Source: Corynebacterium afermentans subsp. afermentans (GTDB lineage: Bacteria > Actinomycetota > Actinomycetes > Mycobacteriales > Mycobacteriaceae). Taken from it: a stretch of 64,000 nucleotides of DNA. The first letter of the stretch is position 1, and each line of letters starts with the position of its first letter. Under the pieces are notes generated by a model that ran no database searches, was not told the DNA's origin, and worked only from the letters and a program-made list of their open reading frames with translations. The stretch is from positions 1,488,001-1,552,000 of the forward strand of contig NZ_CP046606.1 of assembly GCF_030408355.1 (NCBI RefSeq), in the 5' to 3' direction. The translations under genes were made by a program, and so were the position numbers. Positions 18,679-28,548 of the stretch are shown one piece after another.

Positions 18679-20832
18679 TTGAGTACGACGGCAGGGCACC
18701 CACCACAGCCGACGAAAGGCTCCACCGCATACCGCGTCGACCTGGACGGGCTGCGCGGGTTCGCCATCGCGCTCGTGGTGCTCTTCCACGTGTTTGTCGG
18801 CCGCGTCTCCGGCGGCGTGGATGTTTTCCTGCTGCTATCCGGCTACTTCTTCCTCGGCGGGCAGCTGCGCTACGCGCTGCGCCCCAACCCGAACCTGAAC
18901 CCGTGGTGGCCGTTGTGGCGCACCATCCGCAGGTTGGTGCCAGCGCTCGCGCTGGTGGTGGTCGTGGTCGTCGGCCTTGTTATGGCGTTCACCCCGGAGC
19001 TGATGGGCGTGGAGCTTTCCCGCCAGGTCACCGCGTCGATGCTGTACTTCCAAAACTGGGAGCTGATGGCGCAGAACGCGGATTACGCCGCAGCCAGCCA
19101 GGAGACCTCTCCCCTGCAGCACCTGTGGTCCATGTCGGTGCAGGGACAGTTCTATGTCTTCGGCATTCTCCTGGGCTGGATCATCGCCGTGGCCGTGACC
19201 AAGCTGCGGGCGAAGCCTGAACACGCCCGCCGCGCCGCCATTGCACTGCTTGCGGTGATCACCGTGGCGTCGTTCGCCTGGGCCTCCCGCTTCGGGCTGG
19301 AAGGCACCGGCGAGAACTACTACTCCACGTTCTCCCGCGCGTGGGAGCTCTCCCTCGGCGCGCTGCTCGCTTTCGTGCCGGCGCATCGGTTCCTGCCGCA
19401 GGCCACCGCGTGGCTGACCGCACTCTTGGGCGTAGCACTCATTGCCGTCACGGGCGTTATCGTGCCCACCTCGCTGGCCTTCCCCGGGCCCGTCGCCCTG
19501 ATCCCGCTCACCGGCGCGGCGTTGGTGATTCTCTCCGGCAACGCCAACGGCGTGTCCAAGGTGCTCGCCTCCGCCCCAATGACCTGGCTGGGCAGCGTCG
19601 CCTACTCGCTGTACCTGTGGCACTGGCCGCTGTTGATCATCGTCACCGTCATCGGCGGCTACGCCACCCCGCCGGCCTGGCTGGGCGGACTGGTCATCCT
19701 GGTGTCGCTATGCCTGGCCCACGTCACCCACACGCTGGTAGAGGACCCGCTGCGCCAGCACCGCCCGCGCCCGCGTGGTAACGACGACCCGGTGGCGGCC
19801 GCGAGGGCGTCGCTACGCACCTTGCCCGGCGTCGCGCGTGCGGTGGGAGGCGTACTGGCCGCAGCGCTGTTCGCCGTCGCGCTGGCCGTGCAGCCGTACT
19901 GGGACAAGCGGGTGGACAGCGCAGAAAAAGCGCTCGACCCGGTGAACTACCCCGGTGCCCGCGCCATCCAGGGCGCACAGGTGCCGGATGTCAAGCCGCA
20001 GCCGGACCCGAGCCTCATCGCCGGCGTGTTCCCGCCCATCGGTCTCAACGACTGCATGATTTTCCTCCCAGAAGCCCCCGACGCCATGCCCGGCCCCGAC
20101 TGCACCTACGGCGACCTGGAGGCGGATACCACGATCGTGCTCGCTGGCGGCTCCCACATCGAGCCGTTCATCGTCCCCCTGGACAAACTGGGCAAGGAAC
20201 ACCATTTCAAGGTCGCCACCTTCGTGCGCCAGGAGTGCCCGCTGGTGGTCGGCGGCCCGCTGAACCCCGCCAACGACATCGTCTCCCCCGAGTGCGCCGA
20301 GTGGGGCGAAAACGCGATGCAGGAGATCATCAACCTGCAGCCCGACCTGCTCGTTTCCACCTCCACCCGCCCCGCGGGCCACGCCGGCGACGGCCGCGTC
20401 TCCGCCGACTACGTGCCCGACGCCTACGCCAACCTCTGGCAGCGGCTTGCCGAGCTAGGCATCCCGTTCGTTGGCCTGCGCGACAACCCGTGGATGTTCA
20501 CCCCCACCGGCGAGCCCATGGACCCGAACCTCTGCGTCGTCGCGGGCCACTCCGAACACGCCTGCTCCATGGCCGCGGACATGGTCTACGCCCCCAAGGA
20601 CCCGGCGGCGTATTTCCTCGACGGCGGCTACGCCCAGTGGGAGATCGACACCGCCGGTTGGTACTGCGTTGACGGCCTTTGCCCGCCGCAGATCGGCAAC
20701 GTGTACATCTACCGCGACCAGAACCACATCTCCAACGCCTACGCCGAGTCCCTGACCCCGGTGTTGTGGGAGCGTCTCGCGCCGATCTTCGAGGAGCTTT
20801 CGCTTCTCGACGCCCCTCCGGCCGCCCCGTAG
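18679..20832 (+). CDS. Membrane acyltransferase (family 3) fused to an SGNH-like domain
   Basis: About 717 residues. The N-terminal half is an acyltransferase-3 membrane domain with the motif RVDLDGLRGFAIALVVLFH and about ten membrane helices up to residue 415. The C-terminal half is an extracytoplasmic SGNH/GDSL-like domain of the OafA type, with LAGGSHIEPF and DQNHISNAYAESL. Such proteins O-acetylate cell-surface glycans or lipids, but the substrate here is not known. In the first SGNH block the Asp of GDSH is Gly, while DxxH is intact. The start is a TTG with GGAGAAACGG just upstream. A TTG four codons earlier is an alternative. Confidence 0.88.
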   Translation: MSTTAGHPPQPTKGSTAYRVDLDGLRGFAIALVVLFHVFVGRVSGGVDVFLLLSGYFFLGGQLRYALRPNPNLNPWWPLWRTIRRLVPALALVVVVVVGLVMAFTPELMGVELSRQVTASMLYFQNWELMAQNADYAAASQETSPLQHLWSMSVQGQFYVFGILLGWIIAVAVTKLRAKPEHARRAAIALLAVITVASFAWASRFGLEGTGENYYSTFSRAWELSLGALLAFVPAHRFLPQATAWLTALLGVALIAVTGVIVPTSLAFPGPVALIPLTGAALVILSGNANGVSKVLASAPMTWLGSVAYSLYLWHWPLLIIVTVIGGYATPPAWLGGLVILVSLCLAHVTHTLVEDPLRQHRPRPRGNDDPVAAARASLRTLPGVARAVGGVLAAALFAVALAVQPYWDKRVDSAEKALDPVNYPGARAIQGAQVPDVKPQPDPSLIAGVFPPIGLNDCMIFLPEAPDAMPGPDCTYGDLEADTTIVLAGGSHIEPFIVPLDKLGKEHHFKVATFVRQECPLVVGGPLNPANDIVSPECAEWGENAMQEIINLQPDLLVSTSTRPAGHAGDGRVSADYVPDAYANLWQRLAELGIPFVGLRDNPWMFTPTGEPMDPNLCVVAGHSEHACSMAADMVYAPKDPAAYFLDGGYAQWEIDTAGWYCVDGLCPPQIGNVYIYRDQNHISNAYAESLTPVLWERLAPIFEELSLLDAPPAAP

Positions 20833-20927
20833 CCCCCCCCCCCGTTGGCGGCTCCGTAGGCTGCCCCCGCTCGGCCCACCCACCGGCCGCCGCTTCCCCC
20901 GCCTGCTGACCGCCCCATTCCGTGGAA

Positions 20928-20988
20928 CCAGCTAGTAGGAGCTCGATATTCGCCATTTTTCGCCGGGTAGCTGGGCCCTACTAGCTGG
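20928..20988. repeat. 12-bp inverted repeat with CTAGTA core
   Basis: CCAGCTAGTAGG at 20928-20939 recurs as its exact complement at 20977-20988 with a 37-base interior. It could form a hairpin at the end of the acyltransferase transcript, or be a relic of a small repeat element. It shares the CTAGTA/TACTAG core with the hairpin at 21052. Confidence 0.5.
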
Positions 20989-21051
20989 ATCCGCGCCGAC
21001 GACCTTGCCGGAATGCCTCCCCGGCCCGCCCTACAGAACCAGAGCGAGAAA

Positions 21052-21086
21052 CCCCTAGTACGGCCGAAAACTGGCCATACTAGGGG
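21052..21086. terminator. Bidirectional terminator-like hairpin after ffh
   Basis: CCCCTAGTA-C-GGCC pairs with GGCC-A-TACTAGGGG, a 14-position stem with one mismatch and a 7-base loop (GAAAACT). It stands between the convergent acyltransferase and ffh genes and could end both transcripts. Confidence 0.65.
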
Positions 21087-21157
21087 TCCTCCGCTCGGGG
21101 TCTGCGGGGAGAGTGCCGCCGGTTGGCCCGCCTAAACAGACCGCACCACGCCGCCGA

Positions 21158-22798
21158 CTAGAAAAACTTGCCCTTCTGCATGCGCTTCATCGCCTCGTTG
21201 AAGTCGAGGTTGTTCAGGTCCATGCCCTGCATGCCCGCCGGCAGCTGCTCCTGGAGCTTCTCCAGCTCCTTCGGGTCCGGCATCCCACCGGGCATCCCCG
21301 GCATGCCGCCACCCATGCCCGGCATGCCCGGCATCTTGGGCATGCCGCCTCCGCGCTTCGGTGGCTTACGCTTGCCGTTTTTACCCTTGCGGCCCTTCGG
21401 CTTCTTCTTCGTGGCGGAGCGGCCGCCGCCCATGCCAGGCATGCCCGGCATGCCGAACTGGCTGGCCATCTGCCCCATCATCTTCTTAGCCTCGAAGAAG
21501 CGGTCGACGAGCTGGTTGACGTCGGAGACTTTGACGCCGGAGCCGTTGGCGATGCGCTTGCGTCGAGAGGCATTGAGGATCTTCGGGTCCTGACGCTCCT
21601 CGGGTGTCATGCCGCGGATGATGGCCTGGATGCGGTCGAGTTGCTTCTCGTCGACCATGTCGGCCATCTGGTTCATCTGCTTGCCGCCCGGCATCATCTT
21701 CAGCAGGTTGCCAATCGGCCCCATGCGGCGGATCATCAGCAGCTGGTCCAGGAAGTCCTCCAGGGTCAGCTCGCCGGAGGTGAGCTTGTTGGCGGCGGCC
21801 TCGGCGTCCTGCTCGTTGTAGGTCGCCTCGGCCTGCTCGATAAGCGAGAGCAAATCGCCCATGCCGAGTATTCGGCTGGACATGCGCTCCGGGTGGAAGA
21901 CGTCGAAGTCCTCGAGCTTCTCGCCGGTGGAGGCGTACAGGATCGGCTTGCCGGTGACTTCGCGGATGGACAGGGCTGCACCGCCGCGGGCGTCGCCGTC
22001 CAGCTTGGTCAGCACCACGCCGGTGAAGTCCACGCCCTGTGCGAACGCCTCGGCGGTTTTCACCGCGTCCTGGCCGATCATCGCGTCGATGACGAAGAGG
22101 ACCTCGTCGGGGTTAACGGCGTCGCGGATGTTGCGCGCCTGGGTCATCAGCGTCTCGTCGATGCCGAGGCGGCCGGCGGTATCGATGATGACCACGTCGT
22201 TCTTCTGCTGCTTGGCGTGCTCGATGCCCTGCTGCGCCACCGCAACCGGGTCGCCGTGGGAGGTGCCCATCTCGTGCTCGTAGGAATCCAGGGAAGTGCC
22301 CGGGTCCGGGGCGAAGGTGGGCACGCCGGCGCGCTCGCCGACGATCTGCAGCTGCTGCACCGCGCCCGGGCGCTGCAGGTCGCAGGCCACCAGCATCGGG
22401 GTGTGGCCCTGCTTGGCCAGGTGGTTGGCCAGCTTGCCGGCCAGCGTGGTCTTACCGGCACCCTGCAGACCGGCGAGCATGATCACGGTCGGCGGGTTTT
22501 TCGCCATGTTGAGCCGACGCGTTTCGCCGCCGAGGATGTTGGTCAGCTCCTCGTCGACGATCTTGATCACCTGCTGCGCAGGGTTCAGCGCCGCGGACAC
22601 ATCTGCGCCTAGCGCACGCTCCTTGACGCGCTTGATAAACGCACGCACGACTGTGAGCGAGACGTCCGCCTCAAGCAGGGCGAGACGGATCTCGCGCGCG
22701 GTGGCGTTGATGTCTGCCTCGGTGAGCTTGCCCTTGCCGCGCAGGCCGCCGAGGGCTGATTGGAGGCGGTCGGACAGTGACTCGAACACGGTGTGCAC
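21158..22798 (-). CDS. ffh: Signal recognition particle protein Ffh
   Basis: The SRP54 GTPase (546 residues), which with SRP RNA takes membrane proteins to FtsY. The N domain is followed by the G domain with P-loop GLQGAGKTTLAGKLA, DVVIIDTAGRLGID, and VLTKLDGDARGGAALS. The Met-rich M domain starts near residue 330. The last 110 residues have a Gly/Met-rich tail (GMPGMPGMGGG, MPKMPGMPGMGGGMPGMPGG) with a basic KKKPKGRKGKNGKRK patch, longer than in most bacteria. ftsY lies directly upstream on the same strand. Confidence 0.97.
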   Translation of the reverse strand: MHTVFESLSDRLQSALGGLRGKGKLTEADINATAREIRLALLEADVSLTVVRAFIKRVKERALGADVSAALNPAQQVIKIVDEELTNILGGETRRLNMAKNPPTVIMLAGLQGAGKTTLAGKLANHLAKQGHTPMLVACDLQRPGAVQQLQIVGERAGVPTFAPDPGTSLDSYEHEMGTSHGDPVAVAQQGIEHAKQQKNDVVIIDTAGRLGIDETLMTQARNIRDAVNPDEVLFVIDAMIGQDAVKTAEAFAQGVDFTGVVLTKLDGDARGGAALSIREVTGKPILYASTGEKLEDFDVFHPERMSSRILGMGDLLSLIEQAEATYNEQDAEAAANKLTSGELTLEDFLDQLLMIRRMGPIGNLLKMMPGGKQMNQMADMVDEKQLDRIQAIIRGMTPEERQDPKILNASRRKRIANGSGVKVSDVNQLVDRFFEAKKMMGQMASQFGMPGMPGMGGGRSATKKKPKGRKGKNGKRKPPKRGGGMPKMPGMPGMGGGMPGMPGGMPDPKELEKLQEQLPAGMQGMDLNNLDFNEAMKRMQKGKFF

Positions 22799-22910
22799 GC
22801 TCCCTTGTGCTGCTAGCGGAAAATAATCCCCACAAGACTAGCGCGCGCCCCGGGCGATGGGCACATCGCTGTGTCATCGCCGGGGCGCGTGCGCGTCGAT
22901 AGGCAAATGC

Positions 22911-24554
22911 TTAGCCGAGCAACGCGTCGACGAAGCTTTCCACCTCAAACGGCGCAAGATCGTCTGCGCCCTCGCCGAGGCCGACGAGCTTGACGGGCAC
23001 ACCGAGCTCCTCTTGCACCTGGAAGACGATGCCGCCCTTGGCGGTGCCGTCGAGTTTGGTCAGCACCACGCCGGTAATGTCCACGACCTCGCGGAACACG
23101 CGCGCCTGCATGATGCCGTTTTGGCCGACGGTGGCATCCAGCACCAGCAGGACCTCGTCGACGTTGCTCTTCTTTTCCACCACGCGCTTGACCTTGCCCA
23201 GCTGGTCCATCAGGCCTGTTGAGGTGTGCAGGCGACCAGCGGTGTCCACGAGCACGACGTCCGTGCCCTCGGCGACACCGGTGGCCACCGCGTCGAAGGC
23301 GACGGATGCCGGGTCCGCGCCCTCCTTGCCGCGCACGGTGGAGGCGCCGACGCGCTTGCCCCAGGTCTCCAGCTGGTCGGCCGCGGCCGCGCGGAAGGTA
23401 TCCGCCGCGCCGAGCACCACGGAGTGGCCCATGGACACCAGCACGCGAGCGAGCTTGCCGGTGGTGGTGGTCTTGCCGGTGCCGTTGACGCCGACAACCA
23501 GGATCACGGCGGGTTTACCGTCGTTCGGCATGGCCTTAATCGAGCGGTCCATCTCAGGGCGCGCGGCCTCGATGAGCGTCTCTCGCAGCATCGCGCGGGC
23601 CTGATCCTCGGTCTCCACGCCGCGCTCTGCGATCTTCTCGCGCAGCGAGTCGGTGACCTTCATGGTCAGCTCAGCGCCGAGGTCCGCCATGATCAGTGTG
23701 TCCTCGACTTCCTCCCAGGCGTCCTCGTCGAGGTCGCCAGCGGTGAGGATGCCCAAAAGGCCCTGCCCGATCGCGTTCTGGGAGCGCGACAGGCGCCCAC
23801 GCAGCTTGCCCATGCGGCCGGCGGCCGGCGCGATGTCGTCCAGCGGCTCCTCGGTCGGCGCCTCAACCACCACGGCGTCATCGGAGACCTCCGCGCCCTC
23901 CTGGCGCGCCTCGCCCACGCTCTCCTGCGCCGCTGCCGCAGCCGCCGCGGCCTCCTCGGCCTCAGCAGTCTGCTTATCGACGGGCTCCGCTTCGACCTCG
24001 TCAACCCGCTCCACGGGCTCAGCGGGTTCGACGGGCTGCTCCGGCTCTACTGGCTCGACCGGTTCGACGGGCTGCTCCGGCTCGACCGGTTCGACCGGCT
24101 GCTCCTCGGCGACTGGCTCCTCTACCGCCGGCTCTTCTACCGCCGGTTCCGTCGGAGTCTGCTCAACGGTTTCGGTGGGCACCTGCGGTTCGTCGTCACG
24201 CGAAATTGCGCGTTCGACAACGGTCTCTTCTTCTTCCTGCTTCGGTGGAACAAAGGCCGCGGCCGCTTCCGGCTTCGGCTGCGACTGGACCGCAGGCTTG
24301 TCGCGGCGGACCGGCTCCGGCTGCTTCGGCTGCGCGTCCGCTTGCGCAAAGTTGAAGCCGCCCTTGGCCTGGTAGTTGCCCGACTTCTCCTGCTGGGTCA
24401 GCTCCTTGGGCTCTTCGACCTCGTCAAAGGAGATGGTCTTCGATTCCCTGCGCTTCTTCCCGGCGACAATAACGCCGATGAGGATCAGCGCAATGACGAT
24501 GACTGCGAGGACAATCCAAAACGCAGTGCTGTTGACTAAAGCATTGAGATCCAT
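22911..24554 (-). CDS. ftsY: Signal recognition particle receptor FtsY
   Basis: The SRP receptor GTPase, 547 residues. Residues 10-32 are a membrane segment (FWIVLAVIVIALILIGVIVAG), then comes a long acidic Pro/Glu/Val linker with repeated PVEPEQPVEPVE units, and the NG domain with GVNGTGKTTTTGKLARVL, VLVDTAGRLHTST and TKLDGTAKGGIVF. The start is the ATG at 24552-24554; the frame extends upstream but that part lacks homology. The order smc-ftsY-ffh is conserved in Actinobacteria. The linker coding DNA is internally repetitive. Confidence 0.97.
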   Translation of the reverse strand: MDLNALVNSTAFWIVLAVIVIALILIGVIVAGKKRRESKTISFDEVEEPKELTQQEKSGNYQAKGGFNFAQADAQPKQPEPVRRDKPAVQSQPKPEAAAAFVPPKQEEEETVVERAISRDDEPQVPTETVEQTPTEPAVEEPAVEEPVAEEQPVEPVEPEQPVEPVEPVEPEQPVEPAEPVERVDEVEAEPVDKQTAEAEEAAAAAAAAQESVGEARQEGAEVSDDAVVVEAPTEEPLDDIAPAAGRMGKLRGRLSRSQNAIGQGLLGILTAGDLDEDAWEEVEDTLIMADLGAELTMKVTDSLREKIAERGVETEDQARAMLRETLIEAARPEMDRSIKAMPNDGKPAVILVVGVNGTGKTTTTGKLARVLVSMGHSVVLGAADTFRAAAADQLETWGKRVGASTVRGKEGADPASVAFDAVATGVAEGTDVVLVDTAGRLHTSTGLMDQLGKVKRVVEKKSNVDEVLLVLDATVGQNGIMQARVFREVVDITGVVLTKLDGTAKGGIVFQVQEELGVPVKLVGLGEGADDLAPFEVESFVDALLG

Positions 24555-24582
24555 GCGCTCTAGTGTGCCAGCACCGCCGACA

Positions 24583-27500
24583 TCACGCGGGCGCGGCCCC
24601 GGCGGGCTGCATACGCTGCGAAAGCACGCGGGTGACACCGTCACCGCGCATGGTCACGCCGTACAGTACGTTCGCGACGTCCATGGTGGGCTTCTGGTGG
24701 GTGATCACGATGAGCTGGGAATCCTGCCGCAGCTCCTCGAGCAGGGCGATGAGGCGGCGGAGGTTGACGTCGTCAAGTGCCGCCTCGACCTCGTCGAGCA
24801 CGTAGAAGGGGCTGGGGCGCGCGCGGAAGATGGCCACCAGGAACGCGAGCGCGGTCAGGGACTTTTCACCGCCGGAAAGCAAGGACAGGCGCTTGACTCG
24901 CTTGCCCGGCGGGCGGGCCTCGATCTCGATGCCAGTGGTGAGCATGTCGTCCGGCTCGGTGAGCACGAGGCGCGCCTCGCCGCCCGGGAACAGGGTCTGG
25001 AACACACGCGGAAACTCCGCCTCGACGTCCGCCCAGGCGTCGGTGAACAGCTGCAGGATCTGCGCGTCCACATCCTCGATCACGCCGGTGAGGTCCTTGC
25101 GGGCCTGGATCACGTCGTCGAGCTGCGTGCTCAAAAACGTATAGCGCTCCTCCAGTGCCTTGAACTCCTCCAGCGCCAGCGGGTTGACCTTGCCCAGGGC
25201 GCGCAGGTCCTTCTCCGCCTGTTTGAGACGCTTCTGCTCGGCATCGCGGTCGAAGTCCTCGCCCGGGGTGTAGTCCGCGAGCAGGTCGGACACCGCGATG
25301 CCCAACGACGCGGTGATGTTGGACTCCGCCTCGTCTATGCGCACCTGCGCCTGCGAGCGCGCGATGTCGGACTGGTGCGCGTTGTCCGTCAGCCGCGCGA
25401 GTTGCTGGCGGGTGGCGCCCACCTGTTGACGCGCCTGCTGCACCTTGCCCTGCAGGGAGTTGAGCTGCGCGTTCAGCTCGTCGCGCTGGGCGGTGGCGCG
25501 GGCGAGCGCGTCTTCGATGCGGGCTGCCAAGTCGCGCGCATGCTTCTCGACGGCACCGGCCAGCTCCCCTTCCGCCCTCCGGCGAGCCATCGCCGCTTCA
25601 TGGCGGGCCTTCGCCTGCCGCTCCTGCTCCGCCTGCCGGCGAAGCGCGTCGCCCTTGCCAGTCTCGGCTTCCGCACGCTGCTGCGCGGTGCGGGAGGCGA
25701 GCGTTGCCTCCATCTCCAAGGACTTGGCGTGGTTGAGTGCGTTTCTGGCCTGGTCGCGCTGCTCCGTCGACGGCTCCTCCGGCGACTCGGCGACGTCCGT
25801 GTCCACGCGGGTGAGGCGGTCGCGCGTCTCCTCCAACTCGGCCTTGCGCTGCGCCAAGCGCGCGTCCGCCTCGTTCGCACGCGCCGCGGCGCGCTCGTGC
25901 TCGGACTTGTTCACCTCGGCCTGCTTGACCAGGCGCGCGAGGTCGCGGCGCCAGGATTCCACTTCGGTGTCGTGCTCGCGCAGCGCCGCCTTGGCGGACG
26001 CGGCGCTCACGCGGGCCTCGTCGGCGGCGACGGTCGCGCCTTCCAGGGTGCCGGCGAGCTCCTCGAGAAGCTGCTGTGCCTCGGCCAATTCGGACTTCGC
26101 TGCCTCGATGCGGGCGGAGACCTCCACCGTGGAGGTCTGCCCCGTGCCGGCGGCGACCCAGCCTTCGCCCACGAGCACGCCTGCAGGCGTGACAGCCCGC
26201 AGGCGTGGATCCTGCTCTACCACGCTGCGCGCGGCGGCGAGATCGTCCGCCACCACCACGTCCGCGAGCAGGCGCGTGACCGGGCCGGTCACGGAGGGGT
26301 CAAGTGTGATGTGGTCGAGCAGCCAGTCCACCTCGCCGTCGGTGTCCAGGCGCCACGACGAACCGCCGCGCGCGTCCACCACCACGGTCCGCGCGGCCGA
26401 CTCCAGCGCGCCGACCGCGTCGTCGGAGACTTCACCCGCCAGTGCCTCGGCGTGCTCACCGAGCGCGGCGGCAAGCGCGCGGTCCAGCCCAGGCTCCACG
26501 GTGACTAAGCCCGCAAGTGCCTTGAACCCGGAGAGCACGTCTTCTGCCGATCGCTTCGGCGCCTGCTCCGCCAGCGTGTCAATGCGCGACTGCAGCGTGG
26601 CCACCGCACGCTCGTGCTCGCGCTGCTTCGCCCGCAGCTGGTCCAGGCGCTTGTCCGCGGCGTCGGACTCGGTGTGGGCACGGGCGAATGCGTCGTCGAG
26701 AGGCGAGCGCTCCGCTGCAAAGCCCGCGATGCGCTCCTCGACGGACGCGACCTCCGCATCGGCCTCACGCGCGCGTTGTTTCGTCTCCGCGAGCGTCTCC
26801 TCTAAGCGGCGGACCTCATCCTCGGCCGCCTCGACGGCCGCTGCCTGGGACTCCTCCTGCGCGATCAGACGCACGACACCCTCGCGGCGGTCCGCGATCG
26901 CGCGCACCTGCGCCATGTGCTCGCGCTCGGCTGCGTCGAAGGCTTCCTGACGCTCGGCGACTTCCTCGCGGATGGTCTCGAGCTTCTCCGCGGCCTCCTC
27001 GGCGGCTTCGAGAGCCTCGGCGTAGCGCTCGTCCGCAAGCTGCGCCCGCGCCTCCAGGTCCTCCGGATCCTGGCCCGCATAGGGCGCGAACGAATCGGAA
27101 CTGCGGGCGCGTTCCGACGCGATGCGCTGGGTCGCGCTCACCCGCTCAGCCAGCGTGGACAGCGCAAACCACAGCTGCTGCGCCTCCTGGGCCTGCGGCT
27201 GCAGCTCCTGCTGACGCGCCTCCACAGCCTCCTGCTCCTCCACCGCGGTCTCCAACGTCGCGGTGACGGTCTCCACCTGCTCCGCCAGCATTTCAGCGGC
27301 GCGCTCGGCGTCTGCGTACTTCTCGCGCAGCCGCACCACCTGGTCTCCGGCGAGCTTGAGTTTCGCGTCGCGCAACTCCGCCTGCACCGCCGCGCCCCGC
27401 TTGGCGGCCTCCGCCTGGCGGGCCAGGGGTTTGAGCTGCTTGCCCAGCTCGTCGGTGAGGTCGGTCAGGCGATCCAGGTTCGCCTGCATGCCGGAAAGCT

Positions 27501-28038
27501 TGCGCTGCGCCTTCTCCTTGCGGCGGCGGTGTTTGAGCACACCCGCAGCCTCTTCGATGAACGCGCGGCGCTCCTCGGGTCGCGAGTCCAGGATCTCGGA
27601 GAGCTTGCCCTGGCCGACGATGATGTGCATCTCGCGGCCGATACCGGAATCGGACAGTAGCTCCTGGATGTCCATCAGGCGCGCCTTGGAGCCGTTGATC
27701 TCGTACTCCGAGGCACCGTCGCGGAACATGCGGCGGGTAATGGCCACATCTGTGTAGTCGATGGGCAGGCGCTTGTCCGTGTTGTCGAAGGTGAGGGTGA
27801 CCTCCGCGCGCCCCAACGGTTTGCGAGCGCCCGCGCCAGCGAAGATGACGTCTTCCATCTTCCCGCCGCGCAGGTTTTTCGCGCCCTGCTCGCCCATCAC
27901 CCACGCGAGCGCATCCACCACGTTTGATTTGCCGGAGCCGTTCGGCCCCACCACGGCGCAGATGCCGGGCTCGAATTTCATCGTCGTCGCCGACGCGAAA
28001 GACTTGAATCCTTTGAGCGTCAGCGATTTCAGGTGCAT
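24583..28038 (-). CDS. smc: Chromosome segregation protein SMC
   Basis: A 1151-residue SMC ATPase that organises and segregates the chromosome. Walker A is at the N-terminus (GPNGSGKSNVVDALAWVMG, about residues 32-50). Two long coiled coils flank a hinge near residues 500-640, and the C-terminal head has the signature LSLLSGGEKSLTALAF and Walker B PSPFYVLDEVEAALDD. ScpA and ScpB are not in this window. The gene lies 28 bases upstream of ftsY, consistent with co-transcription. Confidence 0.97.
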   Translation of the reverse strand: MHLKSLTLKGFKSFASATTMKFEPGICAVVGPNGSGKSNVVDALAWVMGEQGAKNLRGGKMEDVIFAGAGARKPLGRAEVTLTFDNTDKRLPIDYTDVAITRRMFRDGASEYEINGSKARLMDIQELLSDSGIGREMHIIVGQGKLSEILDSRPEERRAFIEEAAGVLKHRRRKEKAQRKLSGMQANLDRLTDLTDELGKQLKPLARQAEAAKRGAAVQAELRDAKLKLAGDQVVRLREKYADAERAAEMLAEQVETVTATLETAVEEQEAVEARQQELQPQAQEAQQLWFALSTLAERVSATQRIASERARSSDSFAPYAGQDPEDLEARAQLADERYAEALEAAEEAAEKLETIREEVAERQEAFDAAEREHMAQVRAIADRREGVVRLIAQEESQAAAVEAAEDEVRRLEETLAETKQRAREADAEVASVEERIAGFAAERSPLDDAFARAHTESDAADKRLDQLRAKQREHERAVATLQSRIDTLAEQAPKRSAEDVLSGFKALAGLVTVEPGLDRALAAALGEHAEALAGEVSDDAVGALESAARTVVVDARGGSSWRLDTDGEVDWLLDHITLDPSVTGPVTRLLADVVVADDLAAARSVVEQDPRLRAVTPAGVLVGEGWVAAGTGQTSTVEVSARIEAAKSELAEAQQLLEELAGTLEGATVAADEARVSAASAKAALREHDTEVESWRRDLARLVKQAEVNKSEHERAAARANEADARLAQRKAELEETRDRLTRVDTDVAESPEEPSTEQRDQARNALNHAKSLEMEATLASRTAQQRAEAETGKGDALRRQAEQERQAKARHEAAMARRRAEGELAGAVEKHARDLAARIEDALARATAQRDELNAQLNSLQGKVQQARQQVGATRQQLARLTDNAHQSDIARSQAQVRIDEAESNITASLGIAVSDLLADYTPGEDFDRDAEQKRLKQAEKDLRALGKVNPLALEEFKALEERYTFLSTQLDDVIQARKDLTGVIEDVDAQILQLFTDAWADVEAEFPRVFQTLFPGGEARLVLTEPDDMLTTGIEIEARPPGKRVKRLSLLSGGEKSLTALAFLVAIFRARPSPFYVLDEVEAALDDVNLRRLIALLEELRQDSQLIVITHQKPTMDVANVLYGVTMRGDGVTRVLSQRMQPAGAAPA

Positions 28039-28062
28039 TTTGTGGATGTTACCGCGCGTTGG

Positions 28063-28548
28063 CTAGCGCGCCTGCATGACCACGATGTAACCCCAACCAT
28101 GCCCCGCCACGTAGCCGTGGGCCGCACCGATGCCCACCGCACGAGCGTTGGACAGCATGTTGCGGTTGTGCCCCGGCGAGGTGCGCCACTGCTCAAACGC
28201 CGCCTCCGGGCTGTGCGAGTTGAAAGCGATGTTTTCGTATACGTTCGCGTCCGAGTGGCGAAAGCTGTTGGTGCGGCTGAGCTCCTCGGCCCACGCCTGT
28301 GCCTGCGCGTCCAACTGGCCGCTTCGCAGCCACGGCAGGCGGCCGTTTTGGATGCGGTAGAAATTGATGTTGCGGTAGGTCTTCGCCCGCGATGGTTCCG
28401 CCACATCCCACGGCCGAGCGGGATCGTACTGCCGGTTAGGCAGGCTGCTCATAGACGCGAAGCTGGAGGATAAGTCCTGCGCTTGCGCGGGTGCCGGGAC
28501 CGCTGCAAGTGCCACTGCCGCAGCGGTTGCCGCAATTCGCTTCTTCAT
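28063..28548 (-). CDS. Secreted CAP/SCP-domain protein
   Basis: A 161-residue exported protein with a signal peptide ([23 protein letters not shown]) and a CAP (SCP/PR1) domain. CAP motifs are visible: [31 protein letters not shown] and a C-terminal [18 protein letters not shown] proteins act outside the cell in lipid binding or host interaction; bacterial roles are mostly unknown. Its start codon overlaps the acylphosphatase stop by four bases (ATGA). Confidence 0.9.
   Translation of the reverse strand: MKKRIAATAAAVALAAVPAPAQAQDLSSSFASMSSLPNRQYDPARPWDVAEPSRAKTYRNINFYRIQNGRLPWLRSGQLDAQAQAWAEELSRTNSFRHSDANVYENIAFNSHSPEAAFEQWRTSPGHNRNMLSNARAVGIGAAHGYVAGHGWGYIVVMQAR

Larger units (their letters stand above)
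20833..21157. other. Convergent intergenic region with poly-C tract and hairpins
   Basis: This stretch separates the acyltransferase and ffh, which converge. It starts with a run of 11 C (20833-20843) right after the stop codon, then GC-rich DNA without a reading frame of note. Two inverted repeats follow and are listed separately. No gene is supported. Confidence 0.6.

Noticed and set aside
18367..18789. A 140-codon minus-strand frame across the rpsP-acyltransferase gap
   Set aside because: It runs antisense into the acyltransferase start, has no recognisable motif, and its composition (Arg/Ala/Pro-rich) is typical of shadow frames in high-GC DNA.
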